Below, one piece after another: positions 1 to 8,261 of a stretch of 61,117 bases of DNA. How positions within the stretch are numbered: the stretch's first letter is position 1; each line of letters opens with the position of its first letter. The position numbers were made by a program, and so were the translations under genes. The stretch comes from Candidatus Saccharicenans sp. (GTDB taxonomy: Bacteria; Acidobacteriota; Aminicenantia; Aminicenantales; Saccharicenantaceae): positions 1 to 61,117 of the forward strand of contig JASEFX010000011.1 of the NCBI GenBank assembly GCA_030018265.1, given 5' to 3'. Below the pieces are notes generated by a model. The model worked only from the letters and a program-made list of their open reading frames with translations. It was not told the DNA's origin and did no database searches.

Positions 1-9
1 GGTCACCAT
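1..9 (-). CDS. Possible 5' end of a gene downstream of rph (partial)
   Basis: An ATG on the minus strand at 9-7 is preceded by a purine-rich GGAAG with a suitable gap and follows the rph stop by about 35 nt. Only three codons are inside the window, so the product cannot be identified. In many bacteria rph is followed by rdgB (ITP/XTP pyrophosphatase), which would fit, but this is inference only. Confidence 0.25.
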
Positions 10-44
10 CAGGCTCTTCCGGGAAAAAGGCTACAATTTCAATT

Positions 45-827
45 TCAGTAGGCAATAAACACCGGATGTATTTTTTTTAACACCGATTTCTGCACCGCCA
101 GTATTTCTTTGATCCCTTTTTCCGCCAGTTTCAACATCTGGTTGAGCTCCTGTCGGGAAAAAGTTTTCTTTTCAGCTGTAGCCTGGATTTCCACCAGGCG
201 GCCGTCGTCCGTTTGAATGACGTTCATATCGACTTCAGCCTGAGAATCTTCAAGATAATCGAGGTCGAGAAGCTTTTGTCCTTCCACCACGCCGACGCTG
301 ACCGCGGCCACTAAGTGCCGCAGCGGAAAGGTCTCGAGCTGGCCTTCATCAAGCATTTTCTTGAAGCAGAGCGCCAGGGCGACACAACCGGCGTTGACCG
401 AGGCTGTTCGGGTGCCGCCGTCGGCCTGGATGACGTCACAATCTATGATGATCGTCCTTTCTCCGATTATCGTCAGGTCGGTCGTCGCCCGCAGAGCCCG
501 CCCTATGAGTCGCTGAATTTCCTGGGTGCGGCCTGAGCTCTGGGCTCTTTCCCGGGGAGTTCTCTTCTCGGTCGAACGGGGTAGCATCGAATACTCAGCG
601 GTGATCCAGCCGGTGCCGGTCCCTTTGAGGAATGGGGGAACTTTTTCCTCTATGGTGGCGGTGGCCACCACTCTGGTCCTGCCCATTTCTATGAAGGCAG
701 AGCCTTCGGCAAAATCTAAGTAATCCGGTTTTATGAGAATCGGCCGGAGTTCATCGTAATTTCGTCCCGAAGGTCTGGTGAATGCCTGTTTCTGCGCCGG
801 TTGCTTCCTGCTTTTTTTCGGGCTCAA
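45..827 (-). CDS. rph: Ribonuclease PH
   Basis: Phosphorolytic 3'-5' exoribonuclease that trims tRNA precursors in the cytoplasm. The 260-residue product matches the family over its length: an RPSGRNYDELRP opening, the TGWITAEYSMLPRST block, RTQEIQRLIGRALRA, and the DCDVIQADGGTRTASVNAG phosphate/metal-binding region. It is about 20 residues longer than usual because of a basic N-terminal tail (about residues 2-17). The start is TTG at 827-825, supported by an excellent AAAGGAGAG Shine-Dalgarno seven bases upstream; no ATG fits. It has its own promoter at 877-905 and is divergent from the lipoprotein gene at 1042. Identification is secure from sequence. Confidence 0.96.
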   Translation of the reverse strand: MSPKKSRKQPAQKQAFTRPSGRNYDELRPILIKPDYLDFAEGSAFIEMGRTRVVATATIEEKVPPFLKGTGTGWITAEYSMLPRSTEKRTPRERAQSSGRTQEIQRLIGRALRATTDLTIIGERTIIIDCDVIQADGGTRTASVNAGCVALALCFKKMLDEGQLETFPLRHLVAAVSVGVVEGQKLLDLDYLEDSQAEVDMNVIQTDDGRLVEIQATAEKKTFSRQELNQMLKLAEKGIKEILAVQKSVLKKIHPVFIAY

Positions 828-862
828 TTTTCTCTCCTTTTTAAAAGCGACCGGATTATCGA

Positions 863-881
863 TTAAATGATCTTAAATGAT
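863..881. repeat. Two tandem 9-bp direct repeats over the rph -10 region
   Basis: TTAAATGAT occurs at 863-871 and again at 873-881, exactly 10 bases apart (one helical turn). The second copy overlaps the predicted rph -10 box (877-882) and the first covers the expected transcription start. Such phasing is typical of an operator, but no regulator is identifiable. Confidence 0.4.
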
Positions 882-905
882 ATTAGATAAATCATTATTT
901 TTCAA
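877..905 (-). promoter_or_regulatory. Predicted sigma-70 promoter of rph
   Basis: Reading the minus strand, TTGAAA (905-900) and TATCAT (882-877) are separated by 17 bases. The transcription start would lie near 870, giving a leader of roughly 43 nt that contains the strong SD of rph. Confidence 0.6.
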
Positions 906-986
906 CCGGCTATCCAGAACCTGTAGCGGAGGTCAGAAGAGGCTGAAACAGATGGAACCGATTTTGTCCTGTCGGGACAGCTTTTT

Positions 987-1015
987 TTGATAACCGCACA
1001 CACTTCAGTTATAAT
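987..1015 (+). promoter_or_regulatory. Predicted sigma-70 promoter of the 1042 lipoprotein gene
   Basis: TTGATA (987-992), a 17-base spacer and a perfect TATAAT (1010-1015). The ATG is 26 bases beyond the -10 box, so a short leader of about 20 nt is expected. It has only a weak GAAAG as ribosome binding site. Confidence 0.65.
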
Positions 1016-1041
1016 CTAATTTCAGGCTGCGTTCTTGAAAG

Positions 1042-1926
1042 ATGAAAATCGACCCCCGGAACAACAAGCGGACGAGTTTTTCCCTTTTATTTCTTTTTTT
1101 CTGCCTTATCGTTTTGCTCTATCTTCCTGCCTGTGAAGCGATTTCTTCCGTGCGCGGACTGGCCGTAAGCGTTAATTTTCAGGAGAAGCAGCTGACTGAT
1201 AATCTTCTCACCCGGGTAAAGGTCAAATACATAACCACCGCCAGCTTTCAACCCGCTGAAGGCGATTACAGAATCTTTGCTGTGGCCGACTGGCAGGGGA
1301 GGATTCTTTTCAGAGAAGACCTTGACCCGTCTGTTTCGTTCAATCGCTGGCAGGCCAACCGGGTTTATGAAGTGGAGAAATATCTCTATTTCCCCGAAAT
1401 CATCGACCGTTTCGACCGCCGGACGGCTTCAGGGGTTGAGGTTGATTTCAGGTTAATCGTGGAAAAAACGGGTGAGTCCTCAGGCATAATTCTTTATTCC
1501 AGAAAGCTCAAACTTCATCCCTGTCCTGCCGACCTCCCGAAGCTGATTTTTCTAGATGGCTGGCTCAGGGTTAACAGGAGCCGGGGCAAAAACCTGCCGG
1601 CTAATGTGGATTTGTGGACCGGCGAGAAGGCGGTTTGTCTTCTTGAAAATCCGGGGAGAGAAGCACTGCTGATGCTCAGGGGACGGTGCTATGTAGAGGG
1701 ACTGAGAGTTTCCCTCACGCTTGATGCGGAAAAGCTGGATGAATTTACCCTGACCTCCGGGGAGTTTCAAAAAATCTGGCCGGTGCCCTCTTTTCCGCAG
1801 GAGTCTTTTCCCGAACTCCGGCTGACCATTTCGGTCGACAGGGTGATAAGTCTGAGCCAGATATATCCAGAACTCGCTGATAATAGAGAAGCCGGCTTAA
1901 AAATTGAAAAGATTTATTTTCGATAG
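1042..1926 (+). CDS. Uncharacterised lipoprotein
   Basis: A 294-residue protein with a basic N-terminus, a hydrophobic stretch (about residues 12-29) and a lipobox ending LPAC, so it is probably lipid-anchored in the periplasm or outer membrane. The remainder is predicted soluble and beta-rich. The last 80 residues (a SLTLDAEKL...LRLTISVDR...GLKIEKIYF pattern) recall the jelly-roll carbohydrate-associated module seen beside glycosyltransferase-like proteins, but this likeness is weak. It stands alone: divergent from rph and convergent with the gene ending at 1965. Start ATG 1042 has a poor SD but lies correctly behind the promoter. I do not recognise a family. Confidence 0.75.
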   Translation: MKIDPRNNKRTSFSLLFLFFCLIVLLYLPACEAISSVRGLAVSVNFQEKQLTDNLLTRVKVKYITTASFQPAEGDYRIFAVADWQGRILFREDLDPSVSFNRWQANRVYEVEKYLYFPEIIDRFDRRTASGVEVDFRLIVEKTGESSGIILYSRKLKLHPCPADLPKLIFLDGWLRVNRSRGKNLPANVDLWTGEKAVCLLENPGREALLMLRGRCYVEGLRVSLTLDAEKLDEFTLTSGEFQKIWPVPSFPQESFPELRLTISVDRVISLSQIYPELADNREAGLKIEKIYFR

Positions 1927-1964
1927 GTTGACCTCATAAAAAGCCGCCCGGATTTTTAGCTGCG

Positions 1965-2591
1965 CTATCTTATCCAGATCGGAGGAGCCGACTCGCTTTT
2001 TTTCCGGTTGACCTGGCTTTCGTACTGCTGGCGAAGACGCGCCTCTTCCTCCTGGGCCTTCAGCAGCTTTTCGTAAGTCTCGCTTATCTGCATCTGTATA
2101 TAATCCTTTGTCTTCATGTCTGACATTCCGTAGAACTCAGCCCAGAGGGCGTTCAGCTTCAACGTGAGCAGTTCGACGTATTCCCGGGCTTTTTTCCAGT
2201 CTTCTTCCAGCGGAGTAACGTCGCGGTCCCGGTTCTCTCCGCCGGATGCAGGCATTTCGGCAGAACCTCGAGGCTGTTCCTGGGGCGGTATGACGTTTAC
2301 CCGGTGAACCACAGAAGGCTGTCCGGTTTGCGGTTCAAACTGCCCCTCGGCCGCTGCGGCGGTCGCGGGCTGGCTGAGCCCGGGATTGCCCGGCGGCAGG
2401 ATAAAAGCTTCTTTTTTGGTCAGTTTTTCCAGGTCTTTATTGGTTATGACTTTTACTTTCTGGTCTTTAAGGCTTTCCCGGCGTTCTCTTTCTTTTTTGG
2501 CCAGCTCGGCCAGACTCTGTTCCTGAGCGAAGATAGAGGATGTTGCCAGAAAACACAGGACGAGTGTCAACGAAGCGAGTTTTTTAACCAA
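1965..2591 (-). CDS. Exported coiled-coil protein of unknown function
   Basis: The 208-residue product has a clear Sec signal peptide (hydrophobic residues about 5-18, cleavage after SSIFA-Q). Next come a charged helix (AELAKKERERRE), a TNKDLEKL motif, a Pro/Gln/Gly-rich linker (about residues 65-125) and a C-terminal charged helix (about 130-195) likely to form a coiled coil. Small exported proteins with this opening motif recur in Acidobacteriota-like and related genomes without assigned function. The start is TTG 2591-2589, chosen because GGAGGG lies just upstream. It is monocistronic and convergent with the lipoprotein gene. Confidence 0.75.
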   Translation of the reverse strand: MVKKLASLTLVLCFLATSSIFAQEQSLAELAKKERERRESLKDQKVKVITNKDLEKLTKKEAFILPPGNPGLSQPATAAAAEGQFEPQTGQPSVVHRVNVIPPQEQPRGSAEMPASGGENRDRDVTPLEEDWKKAREYVELLTLKLNALWAEFYGMSDMKTKDYIQMQISETYEKLLKAQEEEARLRQQYESQVNRKKSESAPPIWIR

Positions 2592-2609
2592 TTTAACCCT
2601 CCGTCATAA

Positions 2610-2638
2610 ATATTATATCCTCAAGCGCGGGCTGTCAA
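2610..2638 (-). promoter_or_regulatory. Predicted promoter of the 1965-2591 gene
   Basis: On the minus strand a perfect TTGACA (2638-2633) is followed by TATAAT with a 15-base spacer (2617-2612), or by TAATAT with the standard 17-base spacer (2615-2610). A GGAGGG ribosome binding site and the TTG start follow closely. Confidence 0.6.
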
Positions 2639-2716
2639 TTCAACCATCCCCGGCCGCAGCTAAAAGTGTTATCATCACGAATGGTAGAAGAGTAGAAAAA
2701 CACCGCTCTGATTTTA

Positions 2717-5107
2717 TCATTTGCTGTTTTTGTCGCCGGCTGCTTTCAGAATCAGCCACCCTCCGGCTGTTTTTTCAAACCTGACCGCTCCATCCCGGTC
2801 AATCCTGAAGATTTCCGTTCCGACGGCTTTCAGGCGTTCCAGCACCTGACGGTCAGGAAAACCAAAGATGTTGTTACGGCCGGCGGTAATAACTGCCCAT
2901 TCTGGAGAAACAGCCCTGAGAAAAGACATCCCGCCCGAGCTGCGGCTTCCGTGATGCGGCATCTTAAGTATCTTCGCCCGAAGAACTTCCGGTCGTCTGG
3001 CTAAAAGGTATTCTTCCACCGGGATCGTGATGTCAGCCGCCAGCAGTATCGAAACATCCGGACCCTGAAGTTTAAGCACGGCCGAAAGGTCATTTCCCGG
3101 GCGGAACCTGGAAAGAGCTTCCTCCTCCGGGTAAATGACCTGAAGCAGGTAATCGTCAATCTTTTCTTCCATCCCCCACCGCATTATCCTTCTTCTGGTC
3201 TCTTTCCCCAGAGCCTGGAGAATTTTATGCTGCAGAGGGTTGCCTTTTTCCTCCACGTACCAGAACTCGCCGACCTTAAAATTTCTGGCGAGTGAAGGCA
3301 ACCCGCCGGCATGGTCCGGATGGAAATGAGTGCAGACGAGATAATCTATCTTTCTGTATCCGCGATGCCAGAGAAACCGTGAAATTATGTTTTCTCCCGG
3401 ATCAAAATTAGAACGGGGGAAACCACCTCCGTCCACCACCATCAACCTGCTGCCGGGAAACTCCAAGATGACCGCATCTCCCTGGCCGACGTCCATAAAG
3501 GTCACCGCGAAGTTTTTCTGGCGCGGCGGGAACGGATGGGTGATCATAACCAGGAAGAAAGCCAGAAGAACCGCAGCGTTGAGCAGTTTTTGCCAGCGCC
3601 AGCGCGATTTAAGAAGCATCAGAAGAAGTGAACAATAGAAACCGGTAACTACCCAGAGCGGAGGCGATGCGATTCGATAGGACAGCGAGCCGAGCGGTTC
3701 GAGCGCGCCGGCAATCAGGAAGAAAAGTTTGATCAGCAGCTTCAAAACAGCTGCCAGCAGGCGCCCGAGCGCCGGCAGCGGAGAATTTATCGCCAGATAA
3801 AGATAGCCGGTTCCCATGATAATTCCCATCAGCGGACCTTCAGGAACAGTCAGCAGCCATCCGGAGAAGGTAACCCGGTTGAAGCTGCTGATGATAATCG
3901 GCATCGTCCCGGCGGTGGCGGCTACCGACAGCGCCAGCAGGTCGGAAATTTTTAGCGGAAGTCGGGGAATAAAATTAACCACCGGGCGGTAAAAAAGAAT
4001 AAGGCTCAGTGTCGCCGCAAAAGTAAGCTGGAAACCGGCGTCTTCCAGGCTGAAAGGATTAATCACCAGAAGAACAAGCGCTGATAACGCCAGCGTGTTC
4101 AACAAATTCGTCTCGAGTGAGCTCAGTTTACCCAGAAGAAAGAGGGAAGCCATGATGACTGCCCGGAAAACCGAGGGCTGACCTTCAACCAGAAAACCAT
4201 AGAAAATCAGAGCTAGAAGGAGAGCGAGCTGAACAGTTTTTCTCCTGAGGATAAAAAGACCGAGCAGAGAATAGACGAGAAAACCGACGACGGCCACATG
4301 GGCTCCTGAAATCGCCAGCAGGTGGTAAAGTCCAGTCTTCTGGAACAGAAGGTCGGTTTCGGGGGAAAGCCGTCCGTCAGCCCCGAGCAGCAGAGCTTCC
4401 AGCACGGCGCCTTCGGGCGAAAGACTGCCGGGTTCATTTCCTGTAAAATCTTTTTCGATCGATTTTTGAAGTTTTCTCCTCAATCCTGAGAAAAACGCGC
4501 CGGGTGTTAAATTCTTCTCGTTGAGCTTCTTTACCAGAAGCGGACTTTTGCAGTAACCCCGCGCCTGAATCTGATGGCTGCGGAGATAGCGCGGCCAGAA
4601 ATCCGGGTGGAAGTTTCTGAAACTTTCTTCCTGACTGATAGCCGCGGAAAATTCCACCAGGTCGCCGGCCAGGAGTTCAAGCCTTTTCTGAGTATCTGAG
4701 GAGCGAGAAACGGTCAGGCGAAGGTTGCCTTTTATTTTTTTAATCTCCCCTGAAACTTCAACCTGTTCCACCCGGATGGTTATCAGCTCCCGGTCGGGGC
4801 GTCTTTCCGGAAGATTCAGGACCTTTCCCCTGAAGTCTAAGTAGAGATCTGCGGGTAGCTCTCGCAGTGGATTTTTCTGATAGGCCGCGTTACTCAGGCT
4901 GAAGAGGGAAAAGCCGGAGAGAAAAAAGCCAGCGAGAATAAGAGGGTAAACAAACCTTTCTTTCCCGAGGAAAAAAAGCAGCCACCCGAAAATCAACAGA
5001 AGAGCTGTGATTATTATCGGAATAGATGAAAATCCGGAATCAAACAGGCTGGAAAAAATCAGGCCGCAGATAAAACTGAGAACTGGCAGCAGAAGCGGAG
5101 ACGTCAT
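2717..5107 (-). CDS. comEC: ComEC/Rec2-type DNA uptake channel
   Basis: Inner-membrane channel that carries single-stranded DNA into the cytoplasm during natural transformation. The 796-residue length is typical. It has two N-terminal membrane segments and an OB-like external region (about 60-200). The polytopic competence domain (about 230-510) contains LLAISGAHVAVVGF. A C-terminal metallo-beta-lactamase-like domain (about 535-790) carries FMDVGQGDA, the metal motif THFHPDHAGG and KMPHHGSRSS. It starts 3 nt after the stop of the M20 gene, implying co-transcription. No other competence gene is in the window. Confidence 0.93.
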   Translation of the reverse strand: MTSPLLLPVLSFICGLIFSSLFDSGFSSIPIIITALLLIFGWLLFFLGKERFVYPLILAGFFLSGFSLFSLSNAAYQKNPLRELPADLYLDFRGKVLNLPERRPDRELITIRVEQVEVSGEIKKIKGNLRLTVSRSSDTQKRLELLAGDLVEFSAAISQEESFRNFHPDFWPRYLRSHQIQARGYCKSPLLVKKLNEKNLTPGAFFSGLRRKLQKSIEKDFTGNEPGSLSPEGAVLEALLLGADGRLSPETDLLFQKTGLYHLLAISGAHVAVVGFLVYSLLGLFILRRKTVQLALLLALIFYGFLVEGQPSVFRAVIMASLFLLGKLSSLETNLLNTLALSALVLLVINPFSLEDAGFQLTFAATLSLILFYRPVVNFIPRLPLKISDLLALSVAATAGTMPIIISSFNRVTFSGWLLTVPEGPLMGIIMGTGYLYLAINSPLPALGRLLAAVLKLLIKLFFLIAGALEPLGSLSYRIASPPLWVVTGFYCSLLLMLLKSRWRWQKLLNAAVLLAFFLVMITHPFPPRQKNFAVTFMDVGQGDAVILEFPGSRLMVVDGGGFPRSNFDPGENIISRFLWHRGYRKIDYLVCTHFHPDHAGGLPSLARNFKVGEFWYVEEKGNPLQHKILQALGKETRRRIMRWGMEEKIDDYLLQVIYPEEEALSRFRPGNDLSAVLKLQGPDVSILLAADITIPVEEYLLARRPEVLRAKILKMPHHGSRSSGGMSFLRAVSPEWAVITAGRNNIFGFPDRQVLERLKAVGTEIFRIDRDGAVRFEKTAGGWLILKAAGDKNSK

Positions 5108-5110
5108 CCA

Positions 5111-6463
5111 TCATTTAATGACGTCCGAAACTTCGCTTTTGCTCATCGCCGCCTGCTGTTCAAGGGCCTCCAGCAGAAGATAACACATTGCCTTTATGCC
5201 GACCGGGATAGCTCTCTCGTCCGGGTTGAAGTAAGGGCTGTGAAGCGGTGCGGCCTGGGCCACTCCCGGTGTGCGCACCCCCAGAAGGTACATGAAAACC
5301 GGGACTCTTTCGCCAAACAGGGCGAAATCTTCAGCCACCATCTGTGGTTTCACCGCCACCACATTGTTCTTACCCAGAGCTAATTCGAGCGCCGGCAGCA
5401 TGGCCTGAACCAGGTCGGGATGGTTGTAGAGTGGCGGCGTTCCTTTGAGGTACCTGAAGCTGTATTTCGCGCCGTAGCTTCTGGTGATTCCGCTTATTAT
5501 GTTTTCCATCAATTCCGGAATTTTTTCCCGGATGCCTTCATTAAGCGTTCTCACCGTTCCTTCCATCACCACCTTTTCCGCGATGATGTTGGCTCTTGCG
5601 CCTCCCTGAATTTTCCCTATGGTGATGACCGCCGGCTCGGTCGGGTCGAGATAGCGGCTGATGATGGTTTGCAGGTTGTTTATTATCCCGGCCGCCAGCA
5701 CTATCGCGTCAATTCCCTCCTGTGGTCTGGCGGCATGAGCGCTTTTGCCTTCGATGGTGATGACGAAATTATCCGAGCTGGCCATCAGATACCCGGAAGC
5801 ATAGCCGGCTTTCCCCACCTCCAGCTCGGGCCAGACATGAAGCGAAAAAATCGCTCTCACCGGAGGGTCTCCGAGCACCCCCTCTTTGATCATCAGCGCG
5901 GCCCCGCCTTCCTGTGCTTCGGGGAGCCCCTCTTCCGCCGGCTGAAAGATAAACTTTATGTTTCCCTGAAGCCGACTTCTCAGCGAGGACAGCACCATAG
6001 CGGTGCCGAGCGCGATCGTGGTGTGAAGGTCGTGTCCGCAGGCATGCATCACTCCCGGTTTTAAAGAACGATAGGGAATGTTGTTCAACTCCTGGATCGG
6101 CAGCGCATCCATGTCGGCTCTGATGGCCACGGTCGGACCTGGCCTGAATCCCCGCAGCAGCCCGACCACCCCGGTGACGGCCACTCCGGTTTTAACCTCA
6201 AAGCCGAGCGAGGTCAGTTTTGTGGCGACCAGGCGAGCGGTCTCCACTTCCTGGTTGCCGAGCTCCGGGTTCATATGAAGAAATCTTCTTATTTTGATGA
6301 GCTCCGGCCGATGTTTTTCTATTTCGCGATCGATCGCCTGAGATAGTTTCTGATCCTGAAGCAGCTTCTGGTTCTGCTTTTCTGCGGCTACAGGCTGGAG
6401 CATAAGCAATAAGAGAATTAACAGCAGACAGGACAGGATAAAGCATTTGAACCTGGAGCTCAT
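5111..6463 (-). CDS. Exported M20-family amidohydrolase (amino-acylase type)
   Basis: A 450-residue zinc metallopeptidase-fold enzyme of the M20D group, whose members hydrolyse N-acyl amino acids, hippurate or IAA-conjugates. Motifs visible: HMNPELGNQE, RADMDALPIQE, the HACGHDLHT metal site, FQPAEEG, and MVAEDFALFGE near the C-terminus. A signal peptide (about residues 8-27, ending PVAAE) indicates a periplasmic enzyme, which is less common than the cytosolic form. SD AGAGGGG lies upstream of the ATG. It is tightly coupled to comEC downstream. The natural substrate cannot be read from sequence. Confidence 0.88.
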   Translation of the reverse strand: MSSRFKCFILSCLLLILLLLMLQPVAAEKQNQKLLQDQKLSQAIDREIEKHRPELIKIRRFLHMNPELGNQEVETARLVATKLTSLGFEVKTGVAVTGVVGLLRGFRPGPTVAIRADMDALPIQELNNIPYRSLKPGVMHACGHDLHTTIALGTAMVLSSLRSRLQGNIKFIFQPAEEGLPEAQEGGAALMIKEGVLGDPPVRAIFSLHVWPELEVGKAGYASGYLMASSDNFVITIEGKSAHAARPQEGIDAIVLAAGIINNLQTIISRYLDPTEPAVITIGKIQGGARANIIAEKVVMEGTVRTLNEGIREKIPELMENIISGITRSYGAKYSFRYLKGTPPLYNHPDLVQAMLPALELALGKNNVVAVKPQMVAEDFALFGERVPVFMYLLGVRTPGVAQAAPLHSPYFNPDERAIPVGIKAMCYLLLEALEQQAAMSKSEVSDVIK

Positions 6464-6516
6464 GGACTCAACCCCTCTTTTATGAACCAGGCACTCAAGT
6501 GTAAAAAATATATTTT

Positions 6517-6843
6517 TTATTTTTCTGTGTCCAGATCTTCAGGAAATTCCGGCTCCTTTTTGCCGATTTCGCTCTTTTTCTTTTCCAGGTATTCCTTTAT
6601 AGCTTCAATTCCTTCCTCAGCTTTTTCTCTGGCGATTTTTACTCCTCTTTCGGCTTCCCTGGCCATTTTCTGGTAACCCTCGACGGCGATTTCCTGTCCC
6701 TTTTTAACCTGCTCTTTGATTTTCTTTCTCGTCTCCCTGCCGCTGGCTGGAGCGAGCAATATGCCAAGAATAAAACCTGTGGCCGCGCCTGCCAGAAATG
6801 TTAACAGATAATCTCCGAAAGAAGGCCCTTTGTTATCAGACAT
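6517..6843 (-). CDS. YtxH-like small membrane protein
   Basis: A 108-residue protein: a short polar N-terminus, one glycine-rich transmembrane helix (about residues 11-31, AGAATGFILGILLAP) and a long highly charged amphipathic helix. This matches the YtxH/gas-vesicle-P-like family of general-stress-associated single-pass proteins; the exact role is unknown. Start ATG 6843 has a strong AAAGGAGAG SD. It overlaps the 3' end of the upstream gene by 8 nt, so the two are translationally coupled. Confidence 0.75.
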   Translation of the reverse strand: MSDNKGPSFGDYLLTFLAGAATGFILGILLAPASGRETRKKIKEQVKKGQEIAVEGYQKMAREAERGVKIAREKAEEGIEAIKEYLEKKKSEIGKKEPEFPEDLDTEK

Positions 6844-7204
6844 TCTTTCTCTCCTTTCTTTTTTTAATAAGCTGCCAACCGAAGCGCAGCAGCGGAAGAA
6901 GCACCGGCCAGAATTTGTAAGCCGGTCTGACCAGCCTGGTGGTGGTAAAAAGCGACAGCTCAGCCAGTCCGGCGAGAGTTTTTCGGGTGGAATCGATTAT
7001 CACTCCCGTCTGCTCGAGCTGGCGGTCAAGTTTATCTTCAAGGCGCTGGAGTTTGTGCAGCGAGATCTGGAGCTCCTGCAGACTTTTTTCTGCTTCCCGG
7101 GCTGTCCTCCTTAATTGCGCTAAGAAAAGAACCAGAAACACCGAGACCACCGCCGCGGCGATCGTCAGTATGAGAAAGAGAACCTGGTTAAAGGTTAGCA
7201 GCAT
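6836..7204 (-). CDS. Small membrane protein with coiled coil (DUF948-like)
   Basis: A 122-residue product with one N-terminal transmembrane helix (about residues 5-27), a coiled-coil-forming region with heptad spacing (LQELQISLHKLQRLEDKL) and a basic C-terminus. This resembles DUF948-type proteins, often paired with YtxH proteins as here. I chose ATG 7204 over an upstream TTG at 7243, because that TTG forms the -35 hexamer of a good promoter whose -10 box ends 9 nt before the ATG. No convincing SD is present, suggesting a nearly leaderless message. Function unknown. Confidence 0.65.
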   Translation of the reverse strand: MLLTFNQVLFLILTIAAAVVSVFLVLFLAQLRRTAREAEKSLQELQISLHKLQRLEDKLDRQLEQTGVIIDSTRKTLAGLAELSLFTTTRLVRPAYKFWPVLLPLLRFGWQLIKKRKERKNV

Positions 7205-7213
7205 GACAAAACT

Positions 7214-7243
7214 AAAATATGCCAAAAGAGTCGTCTTTGTCAA
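7214..7243 (-). promoter_or_regulatory. Predicted near-leaderless promoter of the YtxH/DUF948-like pair
   Basis: On the minus strand TTGACA (7243-7238), an 18-base spacer and TATTTT (7219-7214). Nine bases separate the -10 box from ATG 7204, so transcription should begin within about 3 nt of the start codon. Confidence 0.55.
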
Positions 7244-7262
7244 TCTTTAAAAGCAGAGAGGC

Positions 7263-8261
7263 TCAGGAACGGCGGCTGCGATTAAGGAGGTATATAAAGA
7301 ATGGAGCCCCGAAAGCAGCCGTGACCACCCCGACCGGAAGCTCCGATGGAGAAAGCGCGGTCCTGGCGATAAGGTCTGAAATCAAAAGGAAAAACCCGCC
7401 GGCCAGAGCGGAGCTGAGGAAAAGACGGCGATGGTCGGCTCCACTGATCAACCTGACCGCATGGGGCACGATCAGTCCGACAAACCCTATGATTCCAGCC
7501 ACCGAGACCGAAAAAGCTGCCAGCATGGTGGCCAGAAAAAGGAAAATTTTTCTTACGCTGTTGACCGGACAGCCGAGCGAGCGCGCGGTTTCATCTCCGA
7601 GGCTGAGCAGGTTCATCTCGCGAGCCAGGAACAGCGCGACGGCTGCGGCTGGAAGCAGCGCCAGAAGAAGCAGTTTAACCTGAGACCAGTCGGCTAGGGC
7701 GAAACTGCCGAGCAACCAGAAGACCGCCTGCTCGTAGGCGTCCGCTCTCCGGAAAAGGAGGAAAGAGGTCAGAGCCGAGGCCAGCGCTCCGGCGGCAATT
7801 CCGGTGAGCAACAGCGATTCCTGAGTTTCAAAACGACGCCTTCTGGAAATCATGTAGACCAGACTCACCAGAAGCAAGCTGGAGGCAAGAGCCATAAGCC
7901 CCTGAGCTGAAAGACCGGGCAGGCTGGCTGAAAGTCCAAGTTCCAGACTGAGCACCGCGCCGAGAGAGGCGCCGGAGGAAGCTCCGAGCACGAAAGGGTC
8001 GGCCATCGGATTCCGGAAGTAGCCCTGGAGGATCGCGCCGGAGAGAGCAAGACTCGCGCCGGTAAGGTAAGCCAGAAGAGCCCGGGTGAGACGCAGGTTG
8101 AGGATGATATCGGAGAAATCGCTCCGTCCGTGAAAAATCAGCGAAAAAATTTCTCCTGAAGGCGTTTTCACCGGTCCGGTTTTAAGCGATAAGAAAAACC
8201 CGGCAAGCGTTAAACAAATAAGAACCGCGATAAAAAACAGATGCCGGCAACGGACGTTCAT
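7263..8261 (-). CDS. btuC: FecCD/BtuC-family ABC importer permease
   Basis: A 332-residue polytopic inner-membrane protein with about nine to ten hydrophobic helices. It carries family hallmarks: LRLTRALLAYLTGASLALSG near the N-terminus, NPMADPFVLGASSGA, and GFVGLIVPHAVRL (the ATPase-coupling region). It forms the channel for cobalamin, heme or ferric-siderophore uptake. It overlaps the substrate-binding gene by 4 nt (ATGA), and the ATPase lies just beyond, making a complete importer. Cobalamin is the better guess because of the binding protein, but an iron complex cannot be excluded. Confidence 0.9.
   Translation of the reverse strand: MNVRCRHLFFIAVLICLTLAGFFLSLKTGPVKTPSGEIFSLIFHGRSDFSDIILNLRLTRALLAYLTGASLALSGAILQGYFRNPMADPFVLGASSGASLGAVLSLELGLSASLPGLSAQGLMALASSLLLVSLVYMISRRRRFETQESLLLTGIAAGALASALTSFLLFRRADAYEQAVFWLLGSFALADWSQVKLLLLALLPAAAVALFLAREMNLLSLGDETARSLGCPVNSVRKIFLFLATMLAAFSVSVAGIIGFVGLIVPHAVRLISGADHRRLFLSSALAGGFFLLISDLIARTALSPSELPVGVVTAAFGAPFFIYLLNRSRRS

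Noticed and set aside
315-723. Long open frames antisense to real genes, for example within rph, leuS, uvrA and ptsI
   Set aside because: They mirror strongly coding frames on the opposite strand, have no SD and give low-complexity Arg/Pro/Ser-rich or patternless products.
1927-1964. Terminator between the two exported-protein genes
   Set aside because: The GCCGCCCGG stretch flanked by A and T runs has no proper complementary stem.
7205-7243. TTG start at 7243 for the DUF948-like protein
   Set aside because: The TTG is part of a TTGACA hexamer with a correctly placed -10 box; the ATG at 7204 better fits a membrane protein N-terminus.
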